Below are positions 59,195 through 64,000 of a stretch of DNA of 64,000 nucleotides, in pieces; position 1 is the stretch's first letter, and the number at the start of each line of letters is the position of its first letter. The stretch lies in contig CM048845.1 of NCBI GenBank assembly GCA_026545225.1, forward strand, positions 33,961,001 to 34,025,000, written 5' to 3'. Both the position numbers and the translations under genes were made by a program. Source of the stretch: Cornus controversa. Its lineage: Eukaryota; Streptophyta; Magnoliopsida; Cornales; Cornaceae. A model generated the notes under the pieces. The model was not told the DNA's origin. It did no database searches and was given only the letters and a program-made list of their open reading frames with translations.

Positions 59195-61444
59195 ATAGAT
59201 TAATTTTTGTGTTGCTTGATAATACATATATACATGTATATCTTTGTATATAATTATGTATTAGTATGATTACGCATTGTAAGGGATTTGCGTTTGATTA
59301 ATTATGAGTAATCTATGGTTTCAATACTGTTAGCGTATAAATTCTTACATGCATATACATGTATATATGAGTATATAGGCAGATATATATGTTTATATAT
59401 ACACACAAACACACACACACACACATGATATTTGGGTTGATTGTAAGCGTAGTTTTTGAATGTTTTTGTTTTGATTAAATTGTTGATCTTGCTCTCCCGA
59501 ACAGTCCCTGTAAATTTGGTGAAAAATCATTGGGTGGTTTGACAGAATTTGAGTTTAAAATTTTAGAACCCTAAAACTTGAAATTGGAGCTTTTTTATTT
59601 AGGTAATAATTGGTGGTGATTTTGGTAGCAATGTGTAGCTTAGACCGAGAGGAGTTGAATGATATATTCACACGTGAGTTTTGGTGGTCGAAAAAGGCCA
59701 AAAAATGGGCGGGAAAAATGGCAGCTGTATGAAGCACGTCGGTGGAAAGTTACAGGGGAAAGAAGGAAGAAGAAGGAAGAAAAAAAGAAGAAAAAAAAAG
59801 GGGCACACGCTTATGTGCGTCGCCGAGAGCATGGGGGCACGTGAGTGGTTGGTCGGGGACCGGAAAGGTCCCGTTGGGATCCCACTCGCCGGGCCCACCC
59901 ACTGGGCCCAGTTCGAAATATTTTAGTATTTTTTAAATTTTAAATCATTTTTTAATATAGAAAAATTAGGAAAAATATTTTTAAAAATACCAAAAAATTT
60001 AAAACAATCTTTTAGGGGCAGAATGTACTTGGGTTTTAAATTTCAAGAAGAAATGAGTTGCCCTTGTTGTGGAATTAGTACAAAAAGTATGCTTCAAAAT
60101 GAGATTTTTATTTTTCTTTTGTTTCAGAATATTTTTTTTATTATCAAAAAATTCCAAAAAAGTCCAGATATATAAATTAAGACTTTTAAAAATATATTTT
60201 GCATGGAAACCTAGGATTAGAGCTAGGTTTAGATACTTGATGTTTAAATTGAGGTGTTGGTCTTCATTGCGGGGTTTTCTTTTAATTAATTGTTTAAATT
60301 CCTTTAATTACTTTCTTTGCTTCCAAAAATGTTCGTGATAAATTATATGATATTTAGATCAATTTATGGGATTATTTAATTGTTTAAATAATAAATGTGA
60401 CGATAGAATGTTTTTAGATTTTAATTAGCATGCTTTTAAGTGTGTTAGATTATTATGTATATGTATTTTACAAGCATGTCAGGATTGCCTAATACTTAAA
60501 AAGGTATCTATTTATTATATTTTTTGGCATGTTAAGATTGCCTAATACCTAATAAGGTATCTATTTATTATATTTTTGACATGTCATGATTGCCTAATAC
60601 CTAATAAGGTATCTATTTATTATATTTTCGGCATGTCAGGATTGTCAGGCAAGTCAGGATTTCCTAATACCTAATAAGGCATCTATTTATTATATTTTTG
60701 GTAAGTCAGGATTGTCAGACATGTCAGGATTGCCTAATACCTAGTAAGGTATCTATTTATTATATTTTTGGCATGCCAAGATTGCCTAATACCTAATAAG
60801 GTATCTATTTATTATATTTTCGGCATGTTAGGATTGCCAAGCATGTCAGGATTGCCTATTACCTAATAAGGTATCTATTTATTATATTTTTGGCATTTCA
60901 GGATTGCCAAACATGTCGGGATTGCCTAATACCTAATAAGGTATCTGTGTATTATATTTGGCATGTTAGGATTGCCTAAAACCTAATAAGGTATCTTTAT
61001 ATTTCATTTGGGGCATGTCAAGATTGCCTAATATCTAATAAGAAAATTTCTTGTTATATATTCGAGCTGTTAGGATTGCCTCTTGTGTAAACTTAAAACT
61101 AGTTTGCACTTGTATTGGGATAACAGATGGGTTAGTGTAGTGTGTGGGGCTGCTCTATTCTTGGGTCACAGTGTTAATTGGGGATATGTTTATGAGCTGG
61201 TGAATTATACTTAATTGGATATAAATATAAGTTTGGGATTTTGTAGAAGGATGATTGGTGGAGGCAGATTAGGTTTGCCTAATACTTAGTATGATATTTG
61301 TAAAATATGGAGGAAGGCATGGTAGGATTGCCTAGTATCTAATTAGATAAAACTTAGTGTGTCAGGCATGTTAGGATTGCCTATGGTTTGAACTTAGAAA
61401 TTTGTTCTACCTTTATTGTGATAATAGATGGGTTGGTTTAGAAC
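59195..61444 (+). mobile_element. Outer long LTR, right piece
   Basis: Continues the LTR begun at 23790. The order matches the solo LTR at 45604: GTATATAATTAT stretch, GTGTAGCTTAGACCGAGAGGAG-like block (59635), GA-rich tract and GC-rich block (59750-59910), AAATTTCAAG stretches, then the ATACCTAATAAGGTAT tandem repeat. It stops at 61444 where another LTR begins, so its 3' end is not seen. A CA microsatellite lies at about 59400-59424. Confidence 0.65.
60474..61041 (+). repeat. Tandem hairpin repeat in outer LTR
   Basis: About nine or more units of roughly 50-75 bp with GGCATGTCAGGATTGCC and AATACCTAATAAGGTATCTAT. Degenerate units continue to about 61390. The hairpin core ATACCT-AATA-AGGTAT is the most conserved part, as in the solo LTR at 45604. 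Confidence 0.85.
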
Positions 61445-61810
61445 TGTAGAGACTGTGCCCAATTTTGGCCAATTTTCATTTTTCTTATCATTTATTGCTT
61501 TAAATGATATTTAATGTGTTTTGAATGCGAAAAATATGTTTGGAGAGTTGTTTTAGGATTTTGGAGAGTTTTGGAAACTTTTGGAAAAGTTTGAATTTTT
61601 GGTCAACTAGGGTTCCGGGATGAGATTTAATGAGTCCATGAATCCGGATATTTTTTAAAAAAATTTTATTTTTGGTTATAGACCAATTAGAATATTTGGA
61701 GAGACGTATAAGTAATTTCGAGTCCATAGCTTCTTTCAGATTCAAAAACGGAGGTCAAGAAGGTACGTTAAGTGAACTAGAGGCGTTTTGGTCTTTTTGC
61801 GCCCTAGGGC

Positions 61811-61820
61811 TTATAAATAT
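61811..61820 (+). promoter_or_regulatory. TATA box of the + strand long LTR
   Basis: GCCCTAGGGCTTATAAATATCTAGG, then a CT-rich leader (about 61850-61915). Shared with the related minus-strand LTR at 20549-20557. Confidence 0.6.
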
Positions 61821-63317
61821 CTAGGAGACAAGTATTTAAAGCTTATTTTCACTCTCAAATCAGCCGTGAACTTCTCTTCTCTCTCTTCTTTGTGTTCTTC
61901 TTCTTCTCTCTAGAATTAGAAGATGTTAGGGCTTGATTTGGAAGGCACCGAAGAAGGGAAGTGTGTTCTACGCGGCAAAGGCTTCGCTTGAAACCTAACA
62001 AAGTCACGGTTAGGTAACTTTGAGAGTGGTGGAAGTGTGGGATAGTTTTTTTTGTTAAGTTCCTTGTTCTATATGGATGTGCATATGTTTCTTTTGACTA
62101 GAAATGGTTAGTGTGTGCTTAGAATTACATGAATTGCATATATGTGCAAAATAGAGCTTAAATTGCATGGATTTTGGGGGATAAATGATGAAAACCTACT
62201 TTTCGGGGTTAAGTATCTATATATATTCTTATGATCATTGTGTGACATACTAGGATTAAACTAGGACATATAATGGGTACAATGTATCGAAATTGTGAAT
62301 GTGTATACAAAATATGAACTATTTTGTGTGAGTGTGGGGTGTGTCTTGGAAGTGGCTCGCGGGAAAGTAGTAGGGGAAAATATCCTCTGGGGTTAAAAAA
62401 CCTCAAACTTGCGCAAGAAAATGGGTGGTAACCGATGGGTTAGTAGCCCCAATAACCATGAACTTGAGATATGGGACTTTGGTACCTATCTTATGTGTGT
62501 GTGAGTGTGAACCAAATCCAAGAGAGTGTGTTGAGTCTTATGTGTAACTTAAGTGAATTACATGACTTATGTGGATGTTTATTCATTTTCGATCTTTGTC
62601 ATATGTTACATGTATGATGGTAATGTACTATGTGTATGAAATACATTTTATATGGTTATGAGGTTATAATTGATGTGTATGCCATGACGTGAATGAATTG
62701 AGCTTTTAAACTTGTAAGTAGAAATGCTAGGGAGCATGACACGTAATTGATAGACATGAGTTGTGTTTTATGCATTGAATATGAAATATGGCCTTGAATG
62801 GATTGCACAATACATTAACCTTGAGCCTGTTGAAAATTGCTTATCCCCCTACACTAACATATTCAGAACATGGCAAGGAGGTGGTTGAGGATGCACAATC
62901 ATGAGTTTGACCTAGAGTAGAAGAACAATATCATTTTTGGACTTTTGCATCTTTTGAGACATGGGTATGGATGTCTGTGCCGACTTGTGGCATGTGGAAT
63001 AAATTAGAAGTATTGCACTTATTTTTGGATAAGAAGCATGCATGAGACTTACAAATATGTATAATAATTTGATTACTCTTGAGGACGATGTAAAATGATG
63101 TTTTGTTGTAATAGGTGTATGATAATGCATAAATTTCTTCTTTCGTTATAAGTGTATGTTGTGGTATTAAATGATGATGATTTATCACTTTGTGGGTGTT
63201 TAGGGATTTGTTGAAAATATAATTATGTTCTATGATTGTTTGTTAGAAGAATGGATTGGGAAGAGAATGGTGATTGTTATCACTTAGTGTTTTGTTAGTG
63301 TTCTAGGATAGGTAAGT

Positions 63318-63487
63318 TTGATGCATCGAATTCACCATTTTGATGCATCGAAGTGTGTCGATGCATCATAAAATACTACGATGCATCATCAATTAAGGAT
63401 GAGGATTCTGTACAAAAAATCTAGTAATTGTCGTAGGACACTTCGCATCTTGTTCGATGCATCGAAACCAACACTTCGATGCATCAA
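63318..63487. repeat. TTCGATGCATCGAA palindrome array
   Basis: Six units of TTCGATGCATCGAA or close variants at about 63320, 63340, 63357, 63377, 63453 and 63474. The consensus is a perfect 14 bp palindrome. It lies in the transcribed part of the LTR, unlike the Athila arrays upstream of the TATA box. Confidence 0.8.
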
Positions 63488-64000
63488 AGTGTGTGGCTGA
63501 GTGTGTTTGTTGAAATAAAATTGGAGAATTATTTAGGGAGGAAATATGGGATCACGTGCAAGGTCTTAGGTAATTGTACGTATGCAATTATGTTTCTACA
63601 TTGGTTTAGTGATTGAGGTGGTGTATTAGAAGTAAATGGATGATATCGCCCTTGTCATTTCGAGTAATCTTCGAGATTGGTCCAAACTTTAAACAGGCGT
63701 AACTTCTTCATTTTACATCAAAATTGAGTGTAGTTTTTTTGAGATTGAGTATTTTTAGATGCTATTTCCAATGGACTAAGAATAAATCTGAAATCCCAAA
63801 CATACAGGGAGTTAGGTTCTGGAATTGGGCGGTTCATGAGTGTGAACCGGGTGAGACTTTCATTGTTCACCTCCACTTTCTATATCGATCTTGGTATCAG
63901 AAAGTAGGTGCATGACAACATGGTATCATAGTATGGTACTATAGTGGGGATAATGGTCAAAGGTGATAGTTTATTACATAATCACCCTCAATTTTTGAGT

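Larger units (their letters stand above)
61445..64000 (+). mobile_element. Long LTR of a Ty3-type element, cut by window end
   Basis: Starts TGTAGAGACTGTGCCCAATT and follows the minus-strand LTR ending at 20956 almost block for block (CCAATTTTGGCCAATTTTC, TTTAAATGATATTTAATG, AAAAATATGTTTG). A TATA box at 61811-61820 precedes a CT-rich leader. A primer-site-like TTGGTATCAGA is at 63891-63901, but the following text (ATGACAACATGGTATCATAG...AATCACCCTCAATTTTTGAG) matches the repeated junction unit at 18308-18517, so the true LTR end is probably just beyond the window. No proteins are encoded. Confidence 0.6.

Noticed and set aside
63891-63901. Primer binding site marking the end of the last LTR
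   Set aside because: The sequence matches TGGTATCAGA, but the text after it repeats the LTR-junction unit seen at 18308-18517, so the actual LTR end and functional site are probably beyond the window.

Overview
The window is nuclear DNA from a flowering plant, most likely a non-grass angiosperm with a repeat-rich genome. Evidence: GT-AG introns in a plant-type BRO1-domain gene, Athila and Tat lineage Ty3/gypsy retrotransposons, Copia remnants, a TRIM, hAT-like and Mutator-like miniature elements, and an AT-rich background. I cannot name the species. Only one host gene is visible; nearly everything else is transposon, much of it nested.

Left part (1-10.9 kb): the last five coding exons (2974-10297, + strand) of a BROX-like BRO1-domain protein. 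Its N-terminal half lies upstream of the window. The 4 kb intron between the first two visible exons holds a decayed Copia element on the minus strand, itself hit by a small poly(A) retroposon. 10.9-18.3 kb is a graveyard of small elements: MITEs, an AT-rich tandem repeat, a 1 kb foldback element, a 506 bp TRIM and an hAT-type element with an 8 bp target duplication. 18.3-20.96 kb is a long LTR (minus) preceded by three 105 bp copies of its LTR/primer-site junction. 21.0-23.8 kb is a broken Tat-type gag-protease (+).

Central part (23.8-61.4 kb): a nest. A long LTR starting TGTAATACCCC (23790) is split by an Athila element A (24214-59194, +). Element A is split by a solo LTR in its 5' LTR (24772-26290), a complete second Athila B (32116-45122, minus, 1421 bp LTRs, GTACA duplications) in its integrase, a long solo LTR in the integrase C-terminus (45604-49168), and another long solo LTR in its 3' LTR (54238-58362). 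The outer LTR resumes at 59195 and runs to 61444, where a further LTR (+) begins and continues past the window end.

The two Athila copies allow direct comparison. Both encode Gag with a CCHC knuckle, protease (DLGAS), reverse transcriptase (FMDD), RNase H and integrase in one frame, then a separate GC-rich ORF3. Both copies share three features I consider worth follow-up: (1) ORF3 is preceded by a TATA-like box, a pyrimidine-rich leader and a GTAAGT...TGCAG intron, so it looks like a separately transcribed gene; (2) arrays of ATCTCGAT-CA-ATCGAGAT inverted repeats stand upstream of both the LTR TATA box and this internal promoter; (3) two polypurine tracts about 1.1 kb apart are each preceded by a CATTG...CAATG stem-loop. 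Other LTR families in the window also carry arrays of short inverted repeats of different sequence. Most disabling mutations in both copies are C-to-T or G-to-A, as expected for methylated, silenced elements.
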